Assembly: GCA_027459465.1 (NCBI GenBank)
Contig: DAIDIH010000368.1
Span: forward strand, 1-49,559
Length of the DNA: 49,559 bases
Source of the DNA: Bryobacterales bacterium
GTDB lineage: Bacteria; Acidobacteriota; Terriglobia; Bryobacterales; Bryobacteraceae
Direction: 5' to 3'
The notes below the pieces were generated by a model, which was not told the DNA's origin, ran no database searches, and worked only from the letters and a program-made list of their open reading frames with translations. Position 1 is the first letter of the stretch, and each line of letters starts with the position of its first letter. Of this stretch, positions 1 through 8,667 are shown piece after piece. Both the position numbers and the translations under genes were made by a program.

Positions 1-360
1 GCGAAAGACACGCTGAGCCGGCGGTTCGCGGCGTTCTGTCTTGCGGGAGCGGGGGAGATTCGGGTGCGGCTGGGCGAGACGCAGGTTGGGCTGGGAGAGT
101 TGACGGCCGCGCATGGCGAGTTTGAGCGGCTGGCCGCTGCGTCGCCGGGGAATTACTACATTCTTTCCGGGCTGGCGGACACGGAGGAGAGGCTGGGGCG
201 TGTGTGGCTCACGCTGGGCCACCGGCGCTCGGCGAAGGATTCGTTTCAGGAGAGTCTGAATCGCTGGCTGAAGGCGCAGGAGCGGGCGCCGCTGGCGCGG
301 AGTGATGAAGTCAAGCTGAGCAGGTTGCGGGAGGAGTTAGCTTCGGCGAGCGTGCCTTGA
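1..360 (+). CDS. C-terminal end of a TPR-repeat protein (partial)
   Basis: The frame is open from the first base of the window, so this is the 3' end of a longer gene; a GTG at 64 is probably internal. The roughly 119 visible residues form amphipathic helix pairs (for example around GELTAAHGEFERLAAASPG and GRVWLTLGHRRSAKDSFQES), which is typical of tetratricopeptide repeats. In Acidobacteriota such tails often end Ser/Thr kinases or CHAT/WD40 proteins, but no catalytic part is visible, so the full function is unknown. The TGA at 358-360 faces the stop of the next, convergent gene one base away, leaving no room for a terminator. Confidence 0.55.
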   Translation, partial: AKDTLSRRFAAFCLAGAGEIRVRLGETQVGLGELTAAHGEFERLAAASPGNYYILSGLADTEERLGRVWLTLGHRRSAKDSFQESLNRWLKAQERAPLARSDEVKLSRLREELASASVP

Positions 361-361
361 G

Positions 362-1549
362 TTACTTGGATTTCCATTCTTCAAGGATGGCATCTATGTC
401 CGCTTCGTCGTCGCCGATGCGCTGGAGTTTCTCGCCGGAGGGGCTGAAGAGGTAGTAGGGGTAATCGGCGTAGCCTTCGGAGGGTTCCATGGTGCGCTGA
501 TTGGCGATGAGGTAGCCTTTGTAGCGGCCAGTGGGGAGGACTTCGTAGTTCACGACGTCGGGAAGGAAGAGTTTGGCGGCGCCGGTGCCGGCGTCGAGGC
601 GGAAGAGGGCTCCGGTGATCTGGTCGATGTCGACGACGAAGTAGATGGAGCGGCCGTCGGCGGACCACTGCGGCCAGCGGATCTCGGCGGTTGCAGGCGC
701 GTCGGCACCGTTCCATCGGATGGGTCCGTGAAAGAGCTCGCGGAGGCCGGAGCCGTCGGTGTTGACTAGCCAGAGTTCGAACGCCGACCCGGGGCCAGGC
801 CGGCTCAAGAATACGACACGCTTGCCATCCAGCGAGAGCGAGGGTTCCGAATAGTCGCCGGGTTTGGTGAGACTGCGAATCTCGCCGTCAGGCGTGCGAC
901 AAATAACCGTCATCGTGCTGTCTTGGACGCGCACGGACACTGTGGAAGAGCCGGACTTTGGCTCCTTGTAAATGGGATTTCGGGGCGTCCCTCTCCTGGC
1001 GGGCCCGACCTGAACGAATTTGCCGTTTTCCAGTTGGTAGGTGACCCGGACGATACCAGCAGAACAGCACAGACCTTTCATCCTGGCTGGGTCCGAGAAA
1101 TCGACGACGAGACGGCGGGCGATGTGGATGTCTTCGAGTCCGCCGCGGCCACCGATTCCACTGCGTAGTATCGAAAGCAGCGAAACGCGTCCTTCGCGGC
1201 ATTCGAAGACAAAGATGTAGTCCCAAAATGCCGTGCCGCCGGTCTCGTAGGCTAGGTCGACGACCGCTTCGTCGTGCCCGTCGCCGGTGAGGTCGCCGTA
1301 ACTGACGTTTTTGAAGATTAGGTGCGGACTAGCTGGACCTCCCGGCGGAAACGTGTGACGGCTGTCGACAAGTTTGACGCGACTAGTGGCGCGAACAGTC
1401 AGCCAGGACCAACTCTCGGGAATGTCAGGCTCGCCCGGCCAGGGGTAGACGAAGTTTTTCCAGTCGACGGCGTGGATGGGGTCGGGTGGCGCGGCGGTGG
1501 CACTCAGGCAGATGGCGGTGGCGAGGAGAGCGAGCGACGGCCTGCGCAT
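362..1549 (-). CDS. Exported protein with FG-GAP-like segment and PD40/TolB-type beta-propeller repeats
   Basis: A 395-residue protein with a Sec signal peptide (MRRPSLALLATAICLSATA). The middle holds an FG-GAP/EF-hand-like motif, DLTGDGHDEAVV, seen in integrin-type propellers. The C-terminal half contains PD40-like repeats (SEPSLSLDGKRVVFLSRPG, then WPQWSADGRSIYFVVDID), as in TolB-like propellers. It probably acts in the periplasm as a binding or scaffold protein; no catalytic residues are recognised. It lies 44 bp downstream of cusA on the same strand and could be read through from the copper operon, but nothing in the sequence ties it to copper. Confidence 0.6.
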   Translation of the reverse strand: MRRPSLALLATAICLSATAAPPDPIHAVDWKNFVYPWPGEPDIPESWSWLTVRATSRVKLVDSRHTFPPGGPASPHLIFKNVSYGDLTGDGHDEAVVDLAYETGGTAFWDYIFVFECREGRVSLLSILRSGIGGRGGLEDIHIARRLVVDFSDPARMKGLCCSAGIVRVTYQLENGKFVQVGPARRGTPRNPIYKEPKSGSSTVSVRVQDSTMTVICRTPDGEIRSLTKPGDYSEPSLSLDGKRVVFLSRPGPGSAFELWLVNTDGSGLRELFHGPIRWNGADAPATAEIRWPQWSADGRSIYFVVDIDQITGALFRLDAGTGAAKLFLPDVVNYEVLPTGRYKGYLIANQRTMEPSEGYADYPYYLFSPSGEKLQRIGDDEADIDAILEEWKSK

Positions 1550-1593
1550 GAACTTTTAGTGTGCGACGTTTTGGTTGATTCGGCGGGCCGTGG

Positions 1594-4500
1594 TTAGCCG
1601 GCTTCGACCATCTCGCCGCGGCGGAGGGCTCGGGATTTCATCCAGACGAAGAAGACGGGGACGAGGATGAGGACGTGGATGGTGGAGGTGACCATACCGC
1701 CGACGATGGGGGCGGCGATGGGTTTCATGACGTCGGAGCCGACGCCGGTTTCCCAGAGGATGGGAGCGAGGGTGGCGAGGACGGCGGCGACGGTCATGAG
1801 TTTGGGGCGGAGGCGGTGCACGGCGCCTTCGATGGCGGCGGCGACTACGTCGTCATGGGACTTCACCTCACCCGCGGCGGCGCGGCGTTCGAGGGCCTCG
1901 TGGAGATAGACGACCATGACGACACCGGTTTCCACCGCGATGCCGAATAGGGCGATATAGCCGACCCAGACGGCGACGCTGAAGTTATAGCCGAGGAGCC
2001 ACTGGAGTAACAGACCTCCGGTCATGGCGTAGATGGTGGGAAAGATCAACACGAGGGCTTCGCCGACGGATTTGAAGACAAGATAGAGAAGCACGAAGAT
2101 GAGGAAGAAGACGACGGGGAGGATGAAGTTGAGGCGTTCGCGGGCGCGCATTTCGAACTCGTATTCGCCGGACCACTTCCAATGAAAGCCGGGCGGCGGG
2201 GCAAGTTCGTTGCGGAGCAGAGCCTGGGCGCGGTTGACGAAGCCACCGTAGTCGTGGGTGTTGAGGTCGACGAAGACGTAACCGGTGAGTTGGGCGTCTT
2301 CGTCGCGGATCATGGCGGGGCCTTTGGAGAAGGTGAGGCGCGCTACTTCGCCCAGGGGCACTTGCGCGCCACCGGGGGAGGAGACGAGGACGCGGCCTAA
2401 CTTGCCGAGATCGGAGCGAAAGTCGGAGGCGTAGCGTACGGCGACGGGGTAGCGCTCGCGGCCTTCGATGTTTTCGGCGATGGTTTCGCCGCCGATGCCG
2501 GATTCGATGGCCATCTGGACTTCTCCGACGGTGAGGCCGTAACGGGCGGCTTCGGCGCGGTCGACCTGGATGTTGACGTAGTTGCCCTGGGAGACCCGCT
2601 CGGCGAAGACGCTGCGGACTTCGGGCATCCCGCCGAGGACGCGCTGTATTTGGTTGCCGAGCGCCTCGATGCCTTGCACGTTAGGTCCTTGAATCTTCAG
2701 GCCGACGGGTGTTTTGATGCCGGTGAGTTCCATGTCGAGGCGGTTTTGAATCGGCATAGTCCAGGTATTAGTCAGGCCGGGGAATTGTAACTTGGCGTCC
2801 ATATCAGTGATTAACTGTGAATAAGTCATGCCGGGGCGCCACTTATCCATGGGTTTCAAGACGATGGTGGTGTCGTACATGTCGAGGGGCGCGTTGTCGG
2901 TGGCGCTATCGCTGCGGCCGACGGCACCGAAGACGGATTCGACTTCGGGGAAGGAGCGGATGACGCGGTCCTGCTCCTGCATGAGGCGGGAGGCTTCGGT
3001 GACCGAGATGCCGGGCAGGGCGCTGGGCATATAGAGGGCGGCGCCTTCATTGAGAGGAGGCATGAACTGGCTGCCGATGCGGAAGGCGAGGGGGGCGCAG
3101 ACGGCGAGGAAGGCGAGGTTGAGCGCGACGGTGACCCAGGGATGGCGGAGGCACCAGCGCAGCACAGGCAGATAGAGCATCTGGGTGAAGCGCGAAATCG
3201 GGTTGGCGGATTCGGGCTTGAGGCGTCCGCGGAGGAAGAGGACCATGAGCGGCGGGACGACGGTGATGGCGAGGAGGGAGGAGAAGCCGACGGCCAGCGT
3301 TTTGGTCCAGGCGAGGGGACGGAACAGGCGGCCTTCCTGGGCCTCGAGCAGAAACACAGGGAGGAAGGAGACGACGATGATGAGGAGCGAATAAAACAAG
3401 GCGGGGCCGACTTGTTTCGCGGCGCCGATGAGGATGCTGCGGCGCGCACGGCCGTTGATTTCTCCGCCCGAGGCCACCTGAGCCTCCGACAGATGGCGGT
3501 AGCCGTTTTCGACCATCACGATGGCGGCGTCGACGAGGACTCCGATGGCGAGGGCGAGGCCGCCGAGGGACATGATGTTGGAACTTACGCCGAGCCAGTA
3601 CATGGGAAGGAAAGAGGCGACGACGGCGACCGGCAGGGTGAGGACGGGGATGAGGGCGGAACGGAAATGAAACAGGAAAACGGTGATGACGAGGCTGACG
3701 ATGATGGCTTCTTCGAGCAGGTCACGTTCGAGAGTGGCGATGGAAGCGCGGACGAGGCCGGAGCGGTCGTAGGCGGTTTCGACTTCGACGCCGGGCGGGA
3801 GGGAGGCGGCGATTTCCCGGAGTTTCGCTTTTACGCCGGAGATGACATTCAGGGCGTTCATGCCGTATCGCATGACGACAATGCCGCCGACGGTTTCGCC
3901 TTCGCCGTTCCACTCGGCGACGCCGCGGCGAATGTCGGGGCCGAAGGTGACGGTACCGATATCTTTGACCATGACCGCGGTTCCGTTTTTGGCGGCTACA
4001 GGAATGTTTTCGAGATCGGAGAGGGAGCGGAAGTAACCCATGCCGCGGATCATATACTCGGCTCCGCCGAACTCGATGAGACGTCCGCCGACTTCGTTGG
4101 TGCTTCCGCGGATTTTGTCGATGATGGTTTCGAGAGGGATGTTATAGGCGCGTAGCTTATCGGGGTCGAGCCGGACTTGGTACTGGCGCACGAAGCCGCC
4201 GATGGTGGCGACTTCGGCGACGCCGGGGACGGACTCAAGCTGGTAGCGCAGGTACCAATCCTGGAGGGAGCGTAAGTCGGCGAGGCTATAGCGGTGGCCG
4301 CGATCGACGAGAGCGTATTCGAAAACCCAGCCGGCGCCGGTGGCGTCGGGGCCGATGACAGGACTTACTCCGCGGGGCAGCCTGCCTTGGATTTGCTCGA
4401 GATACTCGAGGACGCGGCTGCGGGCCCAGTATAAGTCGGTTCCGTCTTCGAAGACCACGAAGACGTAGGAGTCGCCGAACATAGTTTGGGCGCGGACGGC

Positions 4501-4740
4501 TTTGACGCGGGGCGCGGCGAGCATGGCGGTGACGATGGGGTAGGAGACCTGATCCTCGATGAGGTTGGGCGGTTGGCCGTTCCACTCGGTATGAATGATG
4601 ACCTGGACGTCGCTGATGTCGGGAAGCGCGTCGAGGGGGATACGGCCGATGGCCCAGAAGCCGGCGATGGCGAGAGCGACGACGGCGGTGAAGACGAGGA
4701 AGCGATTCCGCGCGCAAGCTTCGATCCAACGGGCGATCAT
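1594..4740 (-). CDS. cusA: CusA-type Cu(I)/Ag(I) RND efflux permease
   Basis: A 1048-residue inner-membrane proton-driven RND pump of the heavy-metal efflux family, normal length for CusA/CzcA. Twelve membrane segments in two halves can be traced. The proton-relay region in TM4 reads AIGVLVDAAIVMVEN. The three methionines that line the metal cleft in E. coli CusA (M573, M623, M672) are matched here by M571 (ALYMPS), M621 (PLDMYD) and M670 (RLDMEL), with the same 50- and 49-residue spacings. This supports monovalent Cu/Ag rather than divalent Zn/Co/Cd as substrate. The ATG directly follows the cusB stop with no intervening base, so the two are surely co-translated. It pumps metal through the CusB adaptor into the TolC-like channel. 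Confidence 0.93.
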   Translation of the reverse strand: MIARWIEACARNRFLVFTAVVALAIAGFWAIGRIPLDALPDISDVQVIIHTEWNGQPPNLIEDQVSYPIVTAMLAAPRVKAVRAQTMFGDSYVFVVFEDGTDLYWARSRVLEYLEQIQGRLPRGVSPVIGPDATGAGWVFEYALVDRGHRYSLADLRSLQDWYLRYQLESVPGVAEVATIGGFVRQYQVRLDPDKLRAYNIPLETIIDKIRGSTNEVGGRLIEFGGAEYMIRGMGYFRSLSDLENIPVAAKNGTAVMVKDIGTVTFGPDIRRGVAEWNGEGETVGGIVVMRYGMNALNVISGVKAKLREIAASLPPGVEVETAYDRSGLVRASIATLERDLLEEAIIVSLVITVFLFHFRSALIPVLTLPVAVVASFLPMYWLGVSSNIMSLGGLALAIGVLVDAAIVMVENGYRHLSEAQVASGGEINGRARRSILIGAAKQVGPALFYSLLIIVVSFLPVFLLEAQEGRLFRPLAWTKTLAVGFSSLLAITVVPPLMVLFLRGRLKPESANPISRFTQMLYLPVLRWCLRHPWVTVALNLAFLAVCAPLAFRIGSQFMPPLNEGAALYMPSALPGISVTEASRLMQEQDRVIRSFPEVESVFGAVGRSDSATDNAPLDMYDTTIVLKPMDKWRPGMTYSQLITDMDAKLQFPGLTNTWTMPIQNRLDMELTGIKTPVGLKIQGPNVQGIEALGNQIQRVLGGMPEVRSVFAERVSQGNYVNIQVDRAEAARYGLTVGEVQMAIESGIGGETIAENIEGRERYPVAVRYASDFRSDLGKLGRVLVSSPGGAQVPLGEVARLTFSKGPAMIRDEDAQLTGYVFVDLNTHDYGGFVNRAQALLRNELAPPPGFHWKWSGEYEFEMRARERLNFILPVVFFLIFVLLYLVFKSVGEALVLIFPTIYAMTGGLLLQWLLGYNFSVAVWVGYIALFGIAVETGVVMVVYLHEALERRAAAGEVKSHDDVVAAAIEGAVHRLRPKLMTVAAVLATLAPILWETGVGSDVMKPIAAPIVGGMVTSTIHVLILVPVFFVWMKSRALRRGEMVEAG

Positions 4741-6261
4741 TTACATGCCCCCTTCGGCGGTGACGGAGAGATCGCGGCGGGCGAGGGACTGGCCTCCTCG
4801 GGCGGCTGTTACCGTGATGCGCCACGCGCCGCCGGAGGGAAGGCGGGCGGTACCGACGTAGATGCCGTTGCCCGCGGGCTTGAGCGTGACGACGAAACGG
4901 GTGGCCGCCATGCCCATTTCGGGCATTGCGGGTTGGAAGAAGGTAACGGCGACATCGGCCCCTTCGAGGGGCTTGCCGTCGACGCCTCGGAGGACGACGC
5001 GGACGGTGTTGTCGCCCTTGCGCGGCGTGGCGGGGTTAGTTGCAAAGTCGATCTGAACACCTTGAGAGGCGCCAGAGGTTGGCGCAGAGGCGGCGGTGGG
5101 CGGCGCGAAGTCGTTCATCGCCGACTGGATTTGGCTTTCTGAGTCGAGGAGGAAGTTGGCGGAGGTGACGATGCGGTCACCGGCTTTCAAGCCGCTGAGA
5201 ACCACTAGGTCAGCGCCGGCGCGCGGGCCGACCTGGATCTCGCGAGGGATGTAGTGGCCGCCGCCGGAATCGAGGAAGGCGATCCAGCGGGTGCCCGTTT
5301 GATATGCGCCGGTGGCGGGGATGATGAGGCGGCGGCCCATGGGCAGGACGATGCGGACGTTGACGAACATACCGAGCGACAGCGTCATGCCGGGATTGGC
5401 GACCTCGATCCGGACCTTAGCGGTACGGGTGGCTGCGTCGACTTCGGGCCAGATGAAACCCACGCGACCGTGGAATGTGCGGCCGGGATAGGCGTCGACG
5501 GTGATTTCGGCGGGGTCTCCGACTTTTACGCGGCCGAGGTCGTCCTGAAAGACCTGCGCGTAGACCCAGACGCGGCTGAGATCGGCGACCGAGTAGAGCG
5601 GGGTTCCCGGCTGGACGTACATGTTGGGCAGGGCCGAGCGACGAGTGACATAGCCCTCGGCGGGGGAATCAATTTCGAGTTCCTGCTGGACGGCGCCGGT
5701 TTCGCGAAGGCGGGCGATGTCGCGGTCCGGGACTTCGAACTGGCGCAGACGGGCCTCGGCGGCGGCGATGAGGCTTTTGGCGCCGGTTGAAACACCTTCC
5801 ACAGTGCTGCCGAGGAGCAGTCCTCCGTTCTGGCGGGCGAGTAAGTATTCCTGTTCGGTAGTTACTAAGTCCGGACTGTACACGGTAAGTAATGGCTGGC
5901 CTTTGTGGACGCGTTGATAGGTTGAGTTGACGAAGACCTGGCGCACCCAGCCGGCGAAGCGGACCTGGACGTCGGCTAGCCGGGTTTCGTCGGCTTCGAC
6001 GTTACCCGTGGTGCGGACTTCGTCCTGGACGTTGCGGAGGGCCGCCTCACCGGTTTTCACGCCGATGGTTTGGATGCGCTGGGGAGTGAGGTCGACGGGT
6101 GCGAGTTTCGGTTCGACCTCGGCGGCCGTGTGGGTGACGGCCGGCGGATTCGTTACGAGAGGCTGGGGTTTTTGGCCGCGCCAGAGCACGTAGGCGAGCG
6201 AGGCCGCCAGGGCGAGGGCGAGGGCTGCGGTGAAGAAAAACGCGGTTCGATATCGTTCCAT
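4741..6261 (-). CDS. cusB: CusB-type periplasmic adaptor with extra C-terminal FixH/YtkA-like domain
   Basis: A 506-residue membrane-fusion (HlyD/CusB) protein. It has one N-terminal membrane anchor (about residues 8-28), a barrel-sandwich hybrid around residues 85-160, a short helical hairpin (residues 160-205), a beta-barrel and membrane-proximal domain to about residue 385, then a low-complexity linker (TAASAPTSGAS). The last ~105 residues are an immunoglobulin-like YtkA/FixH-type domain (RVVLRGVDGKPLEGADVAVT, then MPEMGMAATRFVV, with a Met-rich MPEMGM stretch). Typical CusB ends near 400 residues, so this is a fusion. The Met cluster may bind Cu(I); that is inference. It links the CusA pump to the outer-membrane channel and starts 13 bp after the channel gene. 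Confidence 0.9.
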   Translation of the reverse strand: MERYRTAFFFTAALALALAASLAYVLWRGQKPQPLVTNPPAVTHTAAEVEPKLAPVDLTPQRIQTIGVKTGEAALRNVQDEVRTTGNVEADETRLADVQVRFAGWVRQVFVNSTYQRVHKGQPLLTVYSPDLVTTEQEYLLARQNGGLLLGSTVEGVSTGAKSLIAAAEARLRQFEVPDRDIARLRETGAVQQELEIDSPAEGYVTRRSALPNMYVQPGTPLYSVADLSRVWVYAQVFQDDLGRVKVGDPAEITVDAYPGRTFHGRVGFIWPEVDAATRTAKVRIEVANPGMTLSLGMFVNVRIVLPMGRRLIIPATGAYQTGTRWIAFLDSGGGHYIPREIQVGPRAGADLVVLSGLKAGDRIVTSANFLLDSESQIQSAMNDFAPPTAASAPTSGASQGVQIDFATNPATPRKGDNTVRVVLRGVDGKPLEGADVAVTFFQPAMPEMGMAATRFVVTLKPAGNGIYVGTARLPSGGAWRITVTAARGGQSLARRDLSVTAEGGM

Positions 6262-6274
6262 TTTTTCCGTTCCC

Positions 6275-7519
6275 TTAGTGAATCTGCGCGCCGGTCCATT
6301 GTTCGATGCGGGCGAGGGAGGTTTCGCGATCGGCCACGAGCTTCCAGTACTCTTCGTCGAAGTTGACGACGTCGCGGAAGGAGTTCAGCAGGGTCTCAAA
6401 GTCTTCCCGATTCGTTTCGTACGCGGCGAGGCCGGCGCGGTAGGCGGCCATGGCCTGGGGCATCAGCCCCTGGCTGTAGATTTTGAGGACGCGTTCGGTG
6501 GTTTGGGCGGAGATGAGTTCGCTACGCACATTGAACAAAGTGGTCTGCACCTGGCTTTCGTATTGCTGTTTCGACTGATGGAGTTCGTCGACGGCCTGGC
6601 TCATTTCGGGGTCGAGCTTGCGTTTGCGGTAGATGGGCAGCCTGGCGCCGAAGGTGAGCATGTAATAGTCGCGGTAGCCGGGGCCGGTGGACTGCCACAT
6701 GTACTGGACGTTGAAGTCGGGGTAACGGTCCTTGCGGGCGAGTTCGACCTGGAGGCTCTGGCGGTTTACGAGGTCGCGGCGCGCGGTTACTTCGGGGTTA
6801 TCCTGGCGGATGCGATCGAGTAACTGGTCCTCGGTGAGGGTAAGTGGGGTTTCGGTGAGCGGTTCCGTGACGATGGGCGGCGTGTTGCCCGGGCGGTTGA
6901 GTAACTGGCGGAGGCGGGCCTGTTCGGTGCCTTCGATCATGTTATGGTGTTCCATTTCGCGGAGGATGCGGGTCTTTTCGAGCTGGGCCTTCAGGACGTC
7001 CTGCTGGCTTCCCTGCCCCACGCGGTAGCGCGCTTCGACGATCTTTTCGATCTCGCCGAGCAGGTCTTCATCGCGCATGAGGAGGCCCATGGTGCGCTGG
7101 ACGTAAGCGATCTGGTAGTAAGCTTCCTTGACCTGCTCGAAGACGGCGCGGCGGGCGGTTTCAAGCTGCTGGCGGGTGACGGAGGCCTGGGTGCGGGCCG
7201 CCTCGGCGCGGAGTTTGAGTTTGCCGGGATAGGGGAGGTCCTGGGAGACGCCGAAGCCGATGTAGGCCATATCGCTGTTCGTGATGCCTGCGAAGGGGCG
7301 CGGACTTCCGACGGCGAACTGCTGTACGGTGACTTCGGGATCGGGGGGAGTGGCGGCCTGGGAAGGGAGTTGTTCGGCGGCCTGCCAGGCGCGGCGGGCG
7401 GCGAGGATGTCGGGGTTAGTCGCGGCGGCCTCGGCGAGTAACTTATCGAGAGGCGTTGACGCTTCGGCGGCGTGGATGACGGGGAGAAGCAGGGCGATGG
7501 CGGCAAGAGCGGATTTCAT
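6275..7519 (-). CDS. TolC/CusC-family outer-membrane efflux channel
   Basis: A 414-residue outer membrane efflux protein with a Sec signal peptide (cleavage near VIHAAEA). It contains two OEP-type helical repeats; the first starts at LDKLLAEAAATNPDILAARR, which is characteristic of the family, and the second follows around residue 215. No lipobox cysteine is seen, unlike E. coli CusC. It forms the trimeric exit duct for the CusBA pump encoded immediately downstream. Its ATG overlaps the TGA of the preceding gene (ATGA), indicating translational coupling. Confidence 0.88.
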   Translation of the reverse strand: MKSALAAIALLLPVIHAAEASTPLDKLLAEAAATNPDILAARRAWQAAEQLPSQAATPPDPEVTVQQFAVGSPRPFAGITNSDMAYIGFGVSQDLPYPGKLKLRAEAARTQASVTRQQLETARRAVFEQVKEAYYQIAYVQRTMGLLMRDEDLLGEIEKIVEARYRVGQGSQQDVLKAQLEKTRILREMEHHNMIEGTEQARLRQLLNRPGNTPPIVTEPLTETPLTLTEDQLLDRIRQDNPEVTARRDLVNRQSLQVELARKDRYPDFNVQYMWQSTGPGYRDYYMLTFGARLPIYRKRKLDPEMSQAVDELHQSKQQYESQVQTTLFNVRSELISAQTTERVLKIYSQGLMPQAMAAYRAGLAAYETNREDFETLLNSFRDVVNFDEEYWKLVADRETSLARIEQWTGAQIH

Positions 7520-8163
7520 TGGCCGGCCTCCGCGTAGAGGCGGTCCCAGAGTTTTTCGAAGATGGCGCGGTTGAGAGGGGTTTTTAAGTCGAAGGCGACG
7601 ATTTCGCGGTAGCCGGTGAGACGGAGTTCGTAGGGGTTGGGGTTGGCGAGGGTTTGGAGGTCTGCCCAGCGCCAGGCGCCGCTGTGGCGGCCGTCGGCGG
7701 AAACAAAGTCGATGCCGTCTGTTTTGAGGCGGAGGAGGCCGTTACTGCCACCGAAGCGGGCGCGGCGGTGGGCGGGGATGACGGCGAGGGCGGAGGATTC
7801 GGGCTCAGGCAGGCCGTTGCGCAACGGCTTGCCGATGCGGGCCGTAAGTTGGCGGGCTACGTCCGGGGGCATCGGCTGTGAGAGACGGAAGTGGTAAGAG
7901 CGCTGGCCGGGGGTGTTCCAAAGGCGGTTTTCGTAGGCGCCAACGACTAACTCGCGAGCCGAGAGATCGACGGTGCGGATTTGCTCAAACGACCAGTGCA
8001 TGCCGTCCCGAGCGGTCTTGAACGTGACGCCTTCGCCATCCACGACGATTGTGCCGCGGACACCGGGGTGCACCGTTCGTTCCCATTTCGCGCTGGTTTG
8101 CCAGGCGGCGGAGGCGCTCAGGCACACTCCGGCCAACAATGCAGTTATTCGGATCCAATTCAT
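7516..8163 (-). CDS. Exported hypothetical protein in the copper efflux operon
   Basis: A 215-residue protein with a signal peptide (MNWIRITALLAGVCLSASAA). The remainder contains two similar beta-rich segments: one around GVRGTIVVDGEGVTFKTARD and one around GGSNGLLRLKTDGIDFVSAD, each followed by a W-x-x-x-x-[IL]-x-[TL] stretch (WSFEQIRTVDL and WRWADLQTLA). This suggests an internal duplication of a PH- or lipocalin-like fold. I do not recognise a named family. A good ribosome site (GGGAG, 7 nt spacing) precedes the ATG. The 4-bp overlap with the TolC-like gene places it in the efflux operon, so a periplasmic accessory role is possible but unproven. Confidence 0.65.
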   Translation of the reverse strand: MNWIRITALLAGVCLSASAAWQTSAKWERTVHPGVRGTIVVDGEGVTFKTARDGMHWSFEQIRTVDLSARELVVGAYENRLWNTPGQRSYHFRLSQPMPPDVARQLTARIGKPLRNGLPEPESSALAVIPAHRRARFGGSNGLLRLKTDGIDFVSADGRHSGAWRWADLQTLANPNPYELRLTGYREIVAFDLKTPLNRAIFEKLWDRLYAEAGQ

Positions 8164-8257
8164 GCAAATCTCCCGACTCAGTCATGCCGCGGCTATGGGG
8201 CCGCGAATCCGCGAGCACACAAGTGCGCACGCAAAACGACTTACGATGACGGGGGAA

Positions 8258-8623
8258 CTAGATGCGGAGAGGGAGGGGTAAGGCGGCGGCGCCGGGTGGT
8301 TGTCCGGCGTGAGAGTCGCGGGCGGCGAACCATGCCCGAGAGGTATCGGGCAAGCAGGAGGCAAGCGGGGCGACTGTGGCGGGCAGAGGTGTCACGAGGG
8401 ACGCGGGGCGAACGAGCGAAACTTTTTCCCGGTCGTGCAGTGCCTTTGGGGTGGTTTGGGGGGAAACCTGGGAGCAGGGGCTGGATTTTTGCGGCGCGCA
8501 GTGGCCCATGCGGCAGCAGGCGCGCATTTGCGAGGTAGTTACTCCCGCGGCGAAGCAGCCGGCGGAGTTGGTGAGGAAGAGAGACACCACGGCCAAGAGA
8601 ACCAACAGGCGCCGTGCCGTCAT
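8258..8623 (-). CDS. Small Cys-rich exported protein at the head of the copper efflux operon
   Basis: A 121-residue protein starting at the ATG at 8621-8623; the longer open frame upstream is an antisense shadow of the epimerase gene. It has a hydrophobic signal segment (RRLLVLLAVVSLFLTNSAG). A cysteine/histidine cluster follows (ACCRMGHCAPQKSSPC), which is a plausible soft-metal ligand set. The rest is Pro/Ala-rich with no recognised domain. Codons end mostly in C, as in other minus-strand genes here, supporting real coding. Its place directly upstream of a CusCBA-type operon suggests a copper-binding or sensing periplasmic peptide; that is inference from composition and context. Confidence 0.65.
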   Translation of the reverse strand: MTARRLLVLLAVVSLFLTNSAGCFAAGVTTSQMRACCRMGHCAPQKSSPCSQVSPQTTPKALHDREKVSLVRPASLVTPLPATVAPLASCLPDTSRAWFAARDSHAGQPPGAAALPLPLRI

Positions 8624-8667
8624 GTTTTCACGATGGCAGAAGGGGTAAGGGCGTGTCAATAGAAGCG

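Noticed and set aside
3142-4155. A 337-residue plus-strand frame opposite cusA
   Set aside because: Asp/Glu/Gly-rich shadow of the cusA reading frame, with no family features.
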